From assembly GCA_000023725.1 (NCBI GenBank), contig CP001673.1, positions 630,342 to 694,341 on the forward strand: DNA of 64,000 nucleotides, in the 5' to 3' direction. The DNA is from Flavobacteriaceae bacterium 3519-10. GTDB taxonomy: Bacteria; Bacteroidota; Bacteroidia; Flavobacteriales; Weeksellaceae. Below are positions 41,685-52,007 of this stretch, piece after piece (within the stretch, counting starts at the first letter, position 1; each line of letters starts with the position of its first letter). Below the pieces are notes generated by a model. That model had not been told where the DNA came from. It did no database searches and was given only the letters and a program-made list of their open reading frames with translations. The position numbers and the translations under genes were made by a program.

Positions 41685-44600
41685 ATGCAAGGAAAAGGAC
41701 TGATTACGCTGGTTGCGGTTATTCTGGGACTTATTTGTCTTAATGAATTATTACCCACCTGGTATGCAAGTAAAATAGAAAAACAGGCCACTGAGCTTGC
41801 CGGAGGTAATCCGGAAAAGTATCAGAAAGAAATGGCGCGTCTATCTAAAGATACCCTTAATCTGGGTTTTACGAAGCTATACTACTCGAAGTCTAAGGAA
41901 AAGGAGATGAAGCTTGGCCTCGATCTGAAAGGCGGAATCAACGTGCTTCTCGAGATCAACCAAAGAGATCTGGTAAATAACCTTACGAACTATTCTACAA
42001 ATCCTGTGCTTATTGAGGCACTCGACAGAACAGACCAACTGCAGAAAAATTCAACCAATCCGTACATCAAAGACTTTTTCACGATGTTCGATGTTGTGAA
42101 CAAAGAGAAAAATGCAAATCTGAAGTTAGCCGATCCTGAAATCTTCGGTAATACCAATCTTTCAGAAATAAAATTCAACACACCTGATGAGCAGGTGAAG
42201 AATATTATAGAGAACAGAATAGAACTTTCTACAGGTACAGCTTACGAAGTGATCCGTACGCGTATCGATAAGATGGGTGTTACGCAGCCTAACGTGCAGC
42301 GTGTACCGAGAACCGGAAGAATTTCTGTCGAGATGCCGGGCGTGAAAGATATTGACCGTGTGAAGAAAATGCTTCAGACTTCTGCAAAACTTCAGTTTTG
42401 GGAAGTGCAGCAGGTTCAGGAAATCCTTCCTTATTTCGAGCAGCTTAACAGCGTGATCGGTGCAAAAGCTGATTCAATCGGGGTACCCGGAAATACAAAT
42501 CTTGTGAGCCTTTTACAGCTGAACACACTCAAATCCAATGGTGTAGCGAACGTAAAACTTTCCGACACAGCTGCCGTAAACAAAATTCTCAAAAGCCAGA
42601 CCGCAAAAGATCTAAGGCCGCAAAACATAAAATACACCCAGTTCATGTGGGGTTATAAGCCTGAACTGAGTGATCCTAACAATCTTGTACTTTACGCGGT
42701 TCGTGGAAATATCAACCAGAAAGCTCCGGTAGACGGTGCTGTGGAGTCTGCAAGAGTGAATTATGATGATCTTGGAAGAATTGTAGTGGACATGCAGATG
42801 GACTCTAAAGGTTCAAAAGACTGGAAAACACTTACAGGCAAGAACGTTAACAAGCCGGTTGCCGTTACTTTAGATGAAGTGGTGTACACCGCGCCGAATG
42901 TAGTGAACGAAATTCCGAACGGAAGAACACAGATCTCCGGAAGTTTCTCACAAGAAGAAGCACAGGATCTCGTGAATGTTTTGGGAGCAGGAAAACTGCC
43001 CGCAGGCGCAAAGATTGTACAGGCAGAAGTAGTAGGGCCATCATTAGGTGCTGAATCTGTGGACGCGGGGATGTATTCATTCATCATCGCATTCGTAATC
43101 ATTATTTTATACATGCTGTTCTATTACGGTGGTGCAGGTGTTTATGCGGTAATCGCAATTTCGATCAACCTTTTCTACCTGATGGGAATCATGGATTCTG
43201 TGGATGCAACACTCACGCTTCCCGGTATCGCGGGTATCGTACTGTCAATGGCGATGTCGATTGATGCGAACGTAATTGTATATGAACGGACCAAAGAAGA
43301 ACTCTTTGCCGGTAAAAATATCCGTGAGGCATATAATGAAGGTTTCAAATTCTCGCTTTCGGCGATTATCGATGGTAACATCACCTCGTTGCTGACAGCG
43401 GTAGTGCTCTATATTTTCGGTACAGGACCTATTCAGGGGTTTGCCGTAACCCTGGGAATCGGTATTATTCTTTCGATGTTTACGTGTGTACTTCTTACCA
43501 GGGTTCTTATTTTCAGCCGACTCGAGAAAGGTAAAGGTCTTTCTGTATGGACTAAATTCAGTAAGAATATCTTCAGAAATACATGGGTAGATTTTATCGG
43601 AAAAAGAAAATATGCATATATCTTCTCCGGAATCGTAACACTGATCTGTCTGGCTTCAATCTTCACACAAGGCTTTAAGTACGGTGTCGATTTCAAAGGT
43701 GGAAGAAGTTATGTGGTGCGTTTTGCAAATCCTGTAGTTGCCGATCAGGCCGCTGAAAGTTTAGAAAAGCAGTTCATCAACAGTGAAGGTCAGGTTAACG
43801 CGGTAGATGTAAAAACCTACGGAAGCAATAACCAGTTGAAGATCACCACAGATTACCGTGTAGATGAAGAAAGCCTCGAAGCTGATCAGGATGTAGAAAG
43901 TAAACTGTTCGCCGGGCTTAAGCAATATCTTCCGGCAGATGCAAAAATGTCTGAATTTAAAGATTCTGGTGCCAACAATTATGGGGTGATCAGCTCTGTG
44001 AAAGTCGGTCCTACCGTTGCAGATGATATCAAATCAGGCGGTGTAATCGCGATGTTTGTAGCGTTGGCAGGTATCTTCCTGTATATCCTGTTCCGTTTCA
44101 AGAGATGGCAGTTTTCCACAGGCGCTATTGCATCTCTTGTACACGATGCGATCGTAATCCTCGGTGTATATTCATTGCTTAAAAATGTGATGCCGTTCAA
44201 TATGGAGATTAATCAGGATTTTATCGCCGCGATTCTTACGGTGCTTGGTTACTCCATTAATGATACCGTAATTATTTTCGACAGGATTCGTGAATATTTA
44301 GGTGAGAAAAAGTCGCTTACACTTGAAGGGCTTTTCAATGATTCAATCTCAAGTACATTGGGCAGAACTTTTAACACCGCTTTCATGACCTTCCTTGTAA
44401 TTCTCGCAATCTTTATATTTGGAGGTGAGAACTTAAGAGGATTTATGTTTGCGCTGTTGATTGGGGTTGGCTTTGGTACCTATTCAACGTGGTTTATTGC
44501 CTCGGCAGTTTCTTATGATCTGCTTAAGAAGAAAGGCGTTGAAGGCACCAAGAAAAGCCTCATTGCAGAAAAACCTGTTGTGGCAGACACAGGAGAGTAA
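41685..44600 (+). CDS. secDF: Fused protein translocase subunit SecDF
   Basis: 971 residues, a natural fusion of SecD and SecF as in most Bacteroidota. It sits in the inner membrane with SecYEG and uses the proton gradient to pull exported proteins across. SecD part: LGLDLKGGINVLLEI near residue 75, the large periplasmic domain, and six helices from about 460. SecF part begins near 640 with KYGVDFKGGRSYVVRF and holds six more helices. TATATTTG at 41643-41650 fits a promoter -7 box. A terminator follows. Confidence 0.95.
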   Translation: MQGKGLITLVAVILGLICLNELLPTWYASKIEKQATELAGGNPEKYQKEMARLSKDTLNLGFTKLYYSKSKEKEMKLGLDLKGGINVLLEINQRDLVNNLTNYSTNPVLIEALDRTDQLQKNSTNPYIKDFFTMFDVVNKEKNANLKLADPEIFGNTNLSEIKFNTPDEQVKNIIENRIELSTGTAYEVIRTRIDKMGVTQPNVQRVPRTGRISVEMPGVKDIDRVKKMLQTSAKLQFWEVQQVQEILPYFEQLNSVIGAKADSIGVPGNTNLVSLLQLNTLKSNGVANVKLSDTAAVNKILKSQTAKDLRPQNIKYTQFMWGYKPELSDPNNLVLYAVRGNINQKAPVDGAVESARVNYDDLGRIVVDMQMDSKGSKDWKTLTGKNVNKPVAVTLDEVVYTAPNVVNEIPNGRTQISGSFSQEEAQDLVNVLGAGKLPAGAKIVQAEVVGPSLGAESVDAGMYSFIIAFVIIILYMLFYYGGAGVYAVIAISINLFYLMGIMDSVDATLTLPGIAGIVLSMAMSIDANVIVYERTKEELFAGKNIREAYNEGFKFSLSAIIDGNITSLLTAVVLYIFGTGPIQGFAVTLGIGIILSMFTCVLLTRVLIFSRLEKGKGLSVWTKFSKNIFRNTWVDFIGKRKYAYIFSGIVTLICLASIFTQGFKYGVDFKGGRSYVVRFANPVVADQAAESLEKQFINSEGQVNAVDVKTYGSNNQLKITTDYRVDEESLEADQDVESKLFAGLKQYLPADAKMSEFKDSGANNYGVISSVKVGPTVADDIKSGGVIAMFVALAGIFLYILFRFKRWQFSTGAIASLVHDAIVILGVYSLLKNVMPFNMEINQDFIAAILTVLGYSINDTVIIFDRIREYLGEKKSLTLEGLFNDSISSTLGRTFNTAFMTFLVILAIFIFGGENLRGFMFALLIGVGFGTYSTWFIASAVSYDLLKKKGVEGTKKSLIAEKPVVADTGE

Positions 44601-44620
44601 TCTTACATATATAATATCTG

Positions 44621-44648
44621 AAGTCCTTCGCAAGAAGGACTTTTTTTT
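44621..44648 (+). terminator. Terminator after secDF
   Basis: Nine-pair stem AAGTCCTTC/GAAGGACTT closed by a GCAA tetraloop, followed by a run of T. Confidence 0.9.
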
Positions 44649-44697
44649 GATTTTGTTTAATTAATTATTTGCGCAACCACTATCTTTGCACTCTGCA

Positions 44698-45921
44698 ATG
44701 AAAAAAAATCAAAAATCAGCGGCCGTCGGTTTCATTTTTATTACTCTTCTCATCGACATTACAGGTTGGGGAATCGTAATTCCGGTGGTACCTAAGCTCA
44801 TACAGGAACTCATCCACAATTCAGATCTCAGTGTGGCCTCCAAATATGGCGGCTGGCTAAGCTTTGCATACGCGGCAATGCAGTTCATTTTTGCCTCAAT
44901 CTTGGGCGGTTTAAGCGATAAATACGGACGCAGACCCATCATCCTGTTCTCGCTGCTCGGTTTTTCATTTAATTTCTTAATCCAGGCCCTTGCGCCCACG
45001 ATATTCTGGCTTTTTGTAGGCCGTATTTTTTCGGGTGTCACCGGTGCGAGCATCACCACCGCCAGCGCATACATTGCCGATGTATCTACGGATGAAGACC
45101 GTGCCAAGAACTTCGGAATGATTGGCGCCGCATTTGGTCTCGGCTTCATCATCGGACCTGTAATTGGTGGTATTTTAGGACAATATGGTGCACGGGTCCC
45201 ATTCTACGCGGCTTCCATACTGTGTTTAGTCAATTTTCTGTATGGCTGGTTTATCCTGCCGGAAAGTCTCGAAAAAGAGAACCGAAGGCCCTTCAACTGG
45301 CGGCGTGCAAACCCGGTCGGTTCGCTGCTTCAACTCAGGAAATATCCTAAGATTTTAGGCCTCATTGCCGCACTGGTTTTCGTTTATATCGCCTCGCATG
45401 CCGTGCAGACCAACTGGACCTTCTTCACCATGTATAAATTCAACTGGACCGAAACGCTCGTTGGGATTTCTCTTGGGGTTTCAGGCTTTATGGCAGCATT
45501 AGTCCAGGGATATCTCATCCGTTTCATTCAGCCCAAAATCGGCAACGAAAAAAGTATTTTTTACGGACTTACGCTGTACGCCATCGGCATGGTGCTGTTC
45601 GCGTTCGCAAACCAAAGTTGGATGATGTTCGCATTTCTGATCCCATACGGGTTGGGCGGAATTGCGGGCCCTGCGCTACAGTCGGTGATTTCTGCCGATG
45701 TGCCGAAAAACGAGCAGGGCGAACTGCAGGGCGCACTCGCCAGTCTGGTGAGTTTGACGGCTATTATCGGCCCGCCACTGATGACGAACACGTTCTATTA
45801 TTTTACGCACGAGGAAGCACCTTTTATATTTCCGGGGGCTCCGTTTTTCCTCGGATTTTTGCTGATGGCGACGAGCGCGGTTATCGTATACCGTGTCTTT
45901 AAAAATAAACGCCTGAATTGA
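44698..45921 (+). CDS. MFS transporter of the TCR/Tet type
   Basis: 407 residues from ATG 44698; a TTG 12 nt earlier overlaps the TATCTTTG promoter box (44681-44688), so it is rejected. Twelve membrane helices. The motif [11 protein letters not shown] after helix 2 and [20 protein letters not shown] after it are typical of the drug-proton antiporters related to TetA. Substrate unknown; actual tetracycline export is not implied. Confidence 0.85.
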   Translation: MKKNQKSAAVGFIFITLLIDITGWGIVIPVVPKLIQELIHNSDLSVASKYGGWLSFAYAAMQFIFASILGGLSDKYGRRPIILFSLLGFSFNFLIQALAPTIFWLFVGRIFSGVTGASITTASAYIADVSTDEDRAKNFGMIGAAFGLGFIIGPVIGGILGQYGARVPFYAASILCLVNFLYGWFILPESLEKENRRPFNWRRANPVGSLLQLRKYPKILGLIAALVFVYIASHAVQTNWTFFTMYKFNWTETLVGISLGVSGFMAALVQGYLIRFIQPKIGNEKSIFYGLTLYAIGMVLFAFANQSWMMFAFLIPYGLGGIAGPALQSVISADVPKNEQGELQGALASLVSLTAIIGPPLMTNTFYYFTHEEAPFIFPGAPFFLGFLLMATSAVIVYRVFKNKRLN

Positions 45922-45984
45922 TTGAGCTTTGATTAAAAACATAGAGATGGAAACCGGTTGCATAAACTTTTGTAATTTTACCAA

Positions 45985-46308
45985 ATGGAATTAAGTATAG
46001 GCGAAATGCTTTTGATTGGAGTGGCTATCGTGGTACTTTTTGGTCCCGATAAGCTGCCGCAGATTGCGCGCGACCTCGGACAGGGTATGCGGAAGATGCG
46101 CGGCGCGATGGAAGACGTGAAAACCGAAATCCTCAAAGAAACCGACAATCCGATCTCTGAGATTAAAAAAGAAATCGACCGCGTGAAGCAGGCCGCAAAG
46201 GATTATAATCCGGTCGCCGATCTGGATAAAGAAGCTTACGCAAAACGCGACGAACCCAAGGTAAACGTCGCCGACAACGACCTGCACGAAGGTCCCGTAA
46301 GCCGATAA
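45985..46308 (+). CDS. tatA: Twin-arginine translocase subunit TatA/E
   Basis: 107 residues: one N-terminal helix (about 6-20, GEMLLIGVAIVVLFGPDKLP), the FGPDKLP hinge, an amphipathic helix (RDLGQGMRKMRGAMEDV) and an acidic tail. Forms the pore that exports folded proteins. Only one base separates it from the PAP2 gene, so the two are likely co-transcribed. Confidence 0.85.
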   Translation: MELSIGEMLLIGVAIVVLFGPDKLPQIARDLGQGMRKMRGAMEDVKTEILKETDNPISEIKKEIDRVKQAAKDYNPVADLDKEAYAKRDEPKVNVADNDLHEGPVSR

Positions 46309-46309
46309 T

Positions 46310-46879
46310 ATGCACGAAGTAATTCAGGAAGACAAAGAGATTTTTCTTTATCTCAACAATCTCGGAAGCCAGCCTTTCGACCAGTTTTGGATTATGGTCT
46401 CGGAAACCTGGATCTGGGTGCCACTTTATGTGATTTTTCTGTATCTCCTTTATAAGAATTTCGGGCTGCGGAATGTAATATTCATCCTTATTTTCATTGC
46501 ACTCGGCGTCACGGTTTCAGATCAGCTGGCCGGAATTTTCAAGACCGGAATTGCACGCCTGAGGCCTTGCCACGACCCATCCCTTGACCAACTCGTCCGT
46601 GAAGTGAAATGTGGCGGACAGTTTGGGTTTTATTCAAGCCATGCTTCCAACACCTTTTTCATCGCTACTTTAATGAGTTTGCTGCTGTATAGAAAACATC
46701 GTTTCCTGCCGTATTTTCTATTTTTCTGGGCCGCCGTTGTTTCATACAGCCGCATTTATCTGGGTGTACATTTTCCGATGGATATTATGATGGGCGCTGC
46801 GATGGGCTTCCTGCTGGGCGGCTTTTTTGCTACACTTTCACGCAAAGTGATCCGCGATGATATTCGCCATGTAAAATAA
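46310..46879 (+). CDS. PAP2-family phosphatase
   Basis: 189 residues, integral membrane. Shows the three phosphatase motifs: KTGIARLRP (78-86), YSSHASN (108-114, catalytic His111) and SRIYLGVHFPMD (147-158, His154). Substrate probably a lipid phosphate such as undecaprenyl pyrophosphate or phosphatidic acid. Confidence 0.85.
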   Translation: MHEVIQEDKEIFLYLNNLGSQPFDQFWIMVSETWIWVPLYVIFLYLLYKNFGLRNVIFILIFIALGVTVSDQLAGIFKTGIARLRPCHDPSLDQLVREVKCGGQFGFYSSHASNTFFIATLMSLLLYRKHRFLPYFLFFWAAVVSYSRIYLGVHFPMDIMMGAAMGFLLGGFFATLSRKVIRDDIRHVK

Positions 46880-46916
46880 ACTTGCTGTATTTTTTAGAAA
46901 AAATCAGAAGGTTATT

Positions 46917-49736
46917 TTAAAACCATCCGCGCCGGAAATAATCCGTTACCGCACCGAAGTTCAGAACCAGTGTGAAACGTATTCGCTGGGCGTAATCTTT
47001 AAATGAAGGTTCAAAACCAAGTGAACTCTGCACCGGGAAATAAACTTCGAGAAAATCGGGGATCACTTTTACCTTTACGCCGGAATCCCAAATGAATTCA
47101 GGACTTCGGTATTTGTTTTTGTACATACCCGCGTCTGCATATACATTAAACCAGCGCCAGACGTGCGAATCCACATTCACCGCACCGATCCATTGGTTCG
47201 CAGATCGCCCCACATAAGATTTGAAACCGCCTTCCGCCAGAATAAACTGCTGTGCCAGCAAACCGGAAGTTGCGCTCTGCCCCAAAAGTCCGTAGGAAAA
47301 AGAGTAGTTGGATACACGCGAGATGCCGTAATCAAATAGGTTGTTCTGTGTGCTGTTGCTGATGAAATAACCGCCGAAAAAGCGGAAGTTAATCTTCTGG
47401 TCGTCTGCAAACTCCCATCGGTAGGAGGCTTCAGCTGAAATCTTCTGAAAATCTTCCATCCACTGCAGATTGGCTCCGAAATATTTCTCATGAATGACCC
47501 GGCGGTCAGAATAACCGTAACCGATATTCCAGAGGTTATATTTTGCGTACTCTTTTCTCGCGATCATCGCTGGATTAAGGTCCTTTTCGAAATAATTGTA
47601 AGAAAAGGCGAGGCTGCGGCCAATATCGCTGCGTGGGTCTTTCGAAAAATTAATGGCTGCGCCCGCAGAGATTTTGCGGTACGTAAGGTCGTAATCATAA
47701 TGAAAGTGCGACGCAGAAACGGCGAAATCCAGCGAGCGGTAAAAGCTTTCCGCCGGCTGAAAGGTGTAGCCCACAGCGCCCGAACCTGTAAGTTTTCCGG
47801 TACCTGAACTGAAATAAGGCGTTACGGAATAATTGAATTTACGCTGAAAAAATGAAGTGTTTTTAAAATTAAGGCCCACCAGAACTTTATCATACGCATT
47901 AAAAGTAACACGCGGATTAAGATAAATCTCGTTGTATTCGGGGTTGGGGATGTCCTTAAAAAATTTTAACCTGATTTTCTTAGTATTTGCGAACAGACCT
48001 TTGGTGTAAAGATAATTATCGCGGAAGTTGGTTTCAGGGAAGATATATTCGCTGTTCACCACTATTTTTGTGGCGTCAGACTGTGGGATCCGGTAACTTG
48101 TGTTTTTTCGGGAATCGTCGGTATCAAACCAAAACGCGTGCGTTGTGCCGTCATCAGAAGCAGTTTCTATTTTAAATGGAATTGGAAGTGGTGTGTTTTT
48201 CGAGATTTTAACTTCAAACTCGTCATCCTTTTTGCTGAATCTTTTTAACTTAAAATTTACTCTGTTTTTATGCTGAATGAAGGGTTCAAGAAAATCTGCG
48301 GAATAACCTGACGCTACCGAGAGCGCATCAGTAAACGCTTTTGAGTCGGGTTTTGAATGGGCATTCTTTGAAAAGAAATCCCGCAGAAACGCATCAAAAT
48401 TTTCCTTGCCCATTTTTTCAGCTATAAATGAAAGCAGGCTGCCAGTTTCGAAATGGCTGATCGTCATCGCATTGAAATTGCTCAGGTTTTCAAACGGAAT
48501 GTCAATCGCTTGATCCAGATTTTGCGTGAGGATGTACTGGTAGGCAAGTCCGTAACGCTCTGAAAGTTTAATTTTTGAGGCATGAAAAAACTTCAGCGGC
48601 TTCATTCCGAATATTTTTGCATTTTCAGGCAGGTCGCCTAGCAGTTTGCGTTCTTTGTAATATTGGTCGATATACTGTATTTCAAGGTAGGTTTTCACGC
48701 CGTTAATAATCCAGTGATCTTCACTTTTATTGAAAATTGAAGACTGTTCAACGATGTTTTTAGAGAGAACGCTGAAATAGTTCAGGTCGGCCTGTTCAAG
48801 ATCGCTGAACAACTTATAGCGGAATTTCCAGAACTTGATGTCGTCAATACCGGTGAAGTTTTCATCCTGCCTGAACTTTTGTGAAATAAATATCTTAGCC
48901 GGCAAAAATCCGATTCTGTCTTTGATAAACCTCAGATGTTGAGGCAGGTAAAACTCAAGGTTTGTTTTTTCATCCTCGTTAATCTGATAACCGAAACCGA
49001 CTGAGATTTTCTGGCCGTCGATCTCCGTTTCAATTGAAGGAAAGCGGCTTTCTGTGATCAGAAATTCAGGGTCGTCATTAAGTTTTCCCTCAAAACTGTT
49101 AGGTTGTATCTCCGGCAGATTGCTGTATGAATAGTATTGAGCCGGCAAATCGAGGTGTACTTTCCAGTAATTTGCGGCGCTTTGCTTTTCTTCGATGTCA
49201 ATGAAATAGCGTTCGTTTGGCGTGTCGGTTTCAAAACCGTCCGGCACGATAAAGAAATATTTGAGTTGCCACGATTTTCCGTCGCTGCCATAACCGGTGA
49301 ATTTTTGCAGCGGCAGATTAAGTTTATATTGTAATGAAATCGTGATTTTTTCGCCTTGCTTCAATGGTTTAGAAAGCGGGATGAAAAGGTTTTCCTTCGT
49401 AAGATCAGGGCGCTGAACTGAAGAATCACCGATTTTGATTTCGAGATCAGATGTACTGCCAAGTTCACCAGCTTTGGCGAAGTGCATTTCGGTTTTGCGG
49501 TCTTCTAGTTTGCGGTAAACAAGCGGGGTAGACTGGCTTTTGTAGGCCGCAATCCAATTGAGGAGTTTTATGTTTTGTAAAAGCGAGGCGGTTTTATTGG
49601 TGTAGATAATTTCCTGATTAACTGTAACCTGCCGCTGGTTTGGCGAGAATTTGGCGTTAATATAAATACTGTCCTGCTGCGCGTCGACAGCAACAAAATT
49701 CGTGATCAGCATTAAACCCCAGAGAAATCTTTTCAT
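46917..49736 (-). CDS. M1-aminopeptidase-like outer-membrane protein lacking HExxH
   Basis: 939 residues from ATG 49736; the TTG at 49751 is part of a TATATTTG promoter box (49749-49756) and is rejected. Signal peptide MKRFLWGLMLITNFVAVDA. The N-terminal half has the M1 peptidase layout (QRQVTVNQEIIYTNKT; a helical region DHWIINGVKTYLE in the place of the NEG-x-A-x-x-x-E part), but no HExxH zinc motif is present anywhere, so peptidase activity is unlikely. From about 600 the sequence becomes beta-barrel-like with alternating aromatic strands and ends in TDYFRRGWF. Probably an outer-membrane protein of unknown role. Confidence 0.65.
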   Translation of the reverse strand: MKRFLWGLMLITNFVAVDAQQDSIYINAKFSPNQRQVTVNQEIIYTNKTASLLQNIKLLNWIAAYKSQSTPLVYRKLEDRKTEMHFAKAGELGSTSDLEIKIGDSSVQRPDLTKENLFIPLSKPLKQGEKITISLQYKLNLPLQKFTGYGSDGKSWQLKYFFIVPDGFETDTPNERYFIDIEEKQSAANYWKVHLDLPAQYYSYSNLPEIQPNSFEGKLNDDPEFLITESRFPSIETEIDGQKISVGFGYQINEDEKTNLEFYLPQHLRFIKDRIGFLPAKIFISQKFRQDENFTGIDDIKFWKFRYKLFSDLEQADLNYFSVLSKNIVEQSSIFNKSEDHWIINGVKTYLEIQYIDQYYKERKLLGDLPENAKIFGMKPLKFFHASKIKLSERYGLAYQYILTQNLDQAIDIPFENLSNFNAMTISHFETGSLLSFIAEKMGKENFDAFLRDFFSKNAHSKPDSKAFTDALSVASGYSADFLEPFIQHKNRVNFKLKRFSKKDDEFEVKISKNTPLPIPFKIETASDDGTTHAFWFDTDDSRKNTSYRIPQSDATKIVVNSEYIFPETNFRDNYLYTKGLFANTKKIRLKFFKDIPNPEYNEIYLNPRVTFNAYDKVLVGLNFKNTSFFQRKFNYSVTPYFSSGTGKLTGSGAVGYTFQPAESFYRSLDFAVSASHFHYDYDLTYRKISAGAAINFSKDPRSDIGRSLAFSYNYFEKDLNPAMIARKEYAKYNLWNIGYGYSDRRVIHEKYFGANLQWMEDFQKISAEASYRWEFADDQKINFRFFGGYFISNSTQNNLFDYGISRVSNYSFSYGLLGQSATSGLLAQQFILAEGGFKSYVGRSANQWIGAVNVDSHVWRWFNVYADAGMYKNKYRSPEFIWDSGVKVKVIPDFLEVYFPVQSSLGFEPSFKDYAQRIRFTLVLNFGAVTDYFRRGWF

Positions 49737-49829
49737 TTTAGTAACGCTCAAATATAATGATGTTTTTATAAACTTATATTAAATAATATTATTTCGGAAT
49801 TATAGCTAATTTTGGACAAACATCCTCTA

Positions 49830-50681
49830 TTGATCAAACTTCGACATATCGTTTTACTCTCACTGCTTACTATACAGGGTCTTCATTCGCAGGTCGTTGA
49901 AACTACTGAGCCGTTGGTAATCGATCCGGGTAAATCCAAAATCAACACCCGTTTTTCACCACCGAAAGGGTATGTTTGGGTAAAGCAGGCTAAGGGAAGT
50001 TTTAGCGAATATCTGGTGAATTTTCCGCTTCATCCACCCGGTTTTCCGATTCGCGATTATCGTGCCGTTCCGGTCGAAAATCAGGAAAATCATCTCGCAA
50101 TTCTAAAAATTGATGTAGGTGATAAAGATTTGCAGCAGTGTGCCGATGCGTGGATGCGCCTTTACGCGGAATATCTGTGGTCGCAGAAGCGATTTGATGA
50201 AATCGGTTTTGAATTTACCAGCAAACAGTTTTTTTCGTGGAACGATTACCGACGCGGCATCCGCACCAGAGAAGTGAAAAAGCGTGTAACCTTTTATGAA
50301 ACCGGAATTGCCGACGAATCTTACCTTGCGTTTCGGCAGTATCTGAATGTTATTTTCCGTTACGCGGGAACCATTTCGCTAGACCGTGAATCGGTGGCGG
50401 TGCGTTCAAACTCCGATATTAAGCCCGGCGATCTGATCATAAAACCCGGCAGCCCGGGGCATTCGGTGATTATTGTTGGCGTCGCGCGGAACAGTTTGGG
50501 CAAGCGCCTCTATCTTCTGGCGGAGAGTTTTATGCCCGCACAGGACGTTCATCTGCTTAAAAACCTCGGAAATCCGGAAATTTCACCATGGTATGAACTC
50601 GATGTTGATGCGCCGAAAACTGTTACGGCAAAGTACACCTTCAAGCCGACTTTAATTAAACGCTTTCACGCGATTAAATAA
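49830..50681 (+). CDS. DUF4846-type secreted protein
   Basis: About 283 residues if TTG 49830 is the start (reading MIKLRHIVLLSLLTIQGLHS, a good signal peptide). The TTG at 49812 overlaps a TAATTTTG promoter box (49807-49814), so transcription should start after it. The domain matches DUF4846: CADAWMRLYAEYLWSQKRFD, FTSKQFFSWNDYRRG, and KPGDLIIKPGSPGHSVIIVG. A conserved Bacteroidota exported protein of unknown activity. Confidence 0.75.
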   Translation: MIKLRHIVLLSLLTIQGLHSQVVETTEPLVIDPGKSKINTRFSPPKGYVWVKQAKGSFSEYLVNFPLHPPGFPIRDYRAVPVENQENHLAILKIDVGDKDLQQCADAWMRLYAEYLWSQKRFDEIGFEFTSKQFFSWNDYRRGIRTREVKKRVTFYETGIADESYLAFRQYLNVIFRYAGTISLDRESVAVRSNSDIKPGDLIIKPGSPGHSVIIVGVARNSLGKRLYLLAESFMPAQDVHLLKNLGNPEISPWYELDVDAPKTVTAKYTFKPTLIKRFHAIK

Positions 50682-50741
50682 AAAAAAAGGAAATCCAGTT
50701 TCCTGAATTCCCATTGATATTTTAAGAATAAATGATCTTTC

Positions 50742-51314
50742 TTACTGAGCAGCAAGTTCGAAATCACCTTTAATACTTACTAAATCACTTAGCATTGCTT
50801 CAGGATACTTTGTTCCGAAGTCGAAATCGGATCTTTTGACCGATCCTGTAATCTGGTAACCGTAAGTTGTTTTTTTGCTGTTTGCATTCACAGTAGATCC
50901 GCGGTACAACAGGTTAAGTGTTACGGGCTTTGTAACGCCATGCATTGTAAGATTACCTTTCAATGTGTAGTAGTTATTTTTTACTTTGGTAAGTGAAGTG
51001 CTGGTGAAATCCATTGTTGGATATTTCTCAACATCAAAGAAATCGGCATTTTTAAGGTGCTTGTCTCTGGCTTCAATGTGCGTGTTCACAGAATTTACGT
51101 CTGCAGAAAATGTGAGTTTTGAATTCACGAAATTTTTCTCGTCTGCATTAATTGTTAGGGAAGCTTTGTCGAAACTTCCGGTAATGTCGTTAATCCCCAA
51201 GTGAACGATTGTAAACTGAATTCTTGAGTGTGCACCGTCGCTTTTAAGCGTTAACTGTGCGAAAGACAAAACGGAAAACATAGCTACCGCTAAGAGTGAT
51301 AATAATTTTTTCAT
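50742..51314 (-). CDS. YceI-family protein
   Basis: 190 residues, signal peptide about 1-19 (MKKLLSLLAVAMFSVLSFA). YceI lipocalin-like barrel: HSRIQFTIVHLGINDITGSF near the start, HLKNADFFDVEKYPTMDFTS in the middle, GNLTMHGVTKPVTL late. Family members bind isoprenoid-type lipids in the periplasm. Confidence 0.9.
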   Translation of the reverse strand: MKKLLSLLAVAMFSVLSFAQLTLKSDGAHSRIQFTIVHLGINDITGSFDKASLTINADEKNFVNSKLTFSADVNSVNTHIEARDKHLKNADFFDVEKYPTMDFTSTSLTKVKNNYYTLKGNLTMHGVTKPVTLNLLYRGSTVNANSKKTTYGYQITGSVKRSDFDFGTKYPEAMLSDLVSIKGDFELAAQ

Positions 51315-51442
51315 AATTAAAAATTGTAATGTTGATTAATTTATTGCAAATCTATCGCAATTAATGCAAACCTGCATTGATGTACATCAAGAAAGCGGCG
51401 CTAACGGTGGATTTTTTTACGTTCAGACGAATGGTTTTGGTT

Positions 51443-51943
51443 TCAGTACCCGATTGATAGTATTTCAAAAATGTTGGTTTTGTCACCTAACTGTAATGTT
51501 ACTTTTTCGCCCACTTTGCTGTTTATCAGGGCTTTGGCTAAAGGCGTGGTGAAGGCTAACTTCCCTTTGGAAATGTTCGCTTCATCTACGCCCACGAGCT
51601 GAAACGTCTGCCTCAGGTTATTGTTCAGATTTTTAAATGTTACCGTCGCGCCAAAATGCACTTCGCCCTGCGAAAGCCGGGCCGTGTCAATTATTTTAGC
51701 TGAAGCCATGCGGCCGTTAAGCAACTGCAGCCTGGCATTGAGGTGATTGAATGCAATTCTGTACTCGCGTTCATGCGAAGGATCGAGTTTTTCCTGTTCC
51801 GAAATCAAATCGGCGCGTTCCTGTTGCAGCGCTTCCATACCCGCAGGTGTTACCCAATTTTCTGCCCAAATCGGTAAATCCGCTCTCGGCGGCACCAATG
51901 GAATCTCTTCCTGATCGTCTTCTTTTACAAATCCCCGACTCAT
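51443..51943 (-). CDS. GreA/GreB-family transcription elongation factor
   Basis: 166 residues from ATG 51943 (MSRGFVKEDDQEEIPLVPPR), favoured over 51994. N-terminal coiled coil about 28-95 (GMEALQQERADLISEQEKLD) with an acidic tip, then the C-terminal FKBP-like domain (FGATVTFKNLNNNLRQTFQL, KLAFTTPLAKALINSKVGE). Rescues stalled RNA polymerase by stimulating transcript cleavage. Confidence 0.85.
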   Translation of the reverse strand: MSRGFVKEDDQEEIPLVPPRADLPIWAENWVTPAGMEALQQERADLISEQEKLDPSHEREYRIAFNHLNARLQLLNGRMASAKIIDTARLSQGEVHFGATVTFKNLNNNLRQTFQLVGVDEANISKGKLAFTTPLAKALINSKVGEKVTLQLGDKTNIFEILSIGY

Positions 51944-52007
51944 TATTGTTCGTTTTAGTAATTTAAAACTGCAATTTTCAGTCCGAACCATCACTCTTAA
52001 TCTTCAC

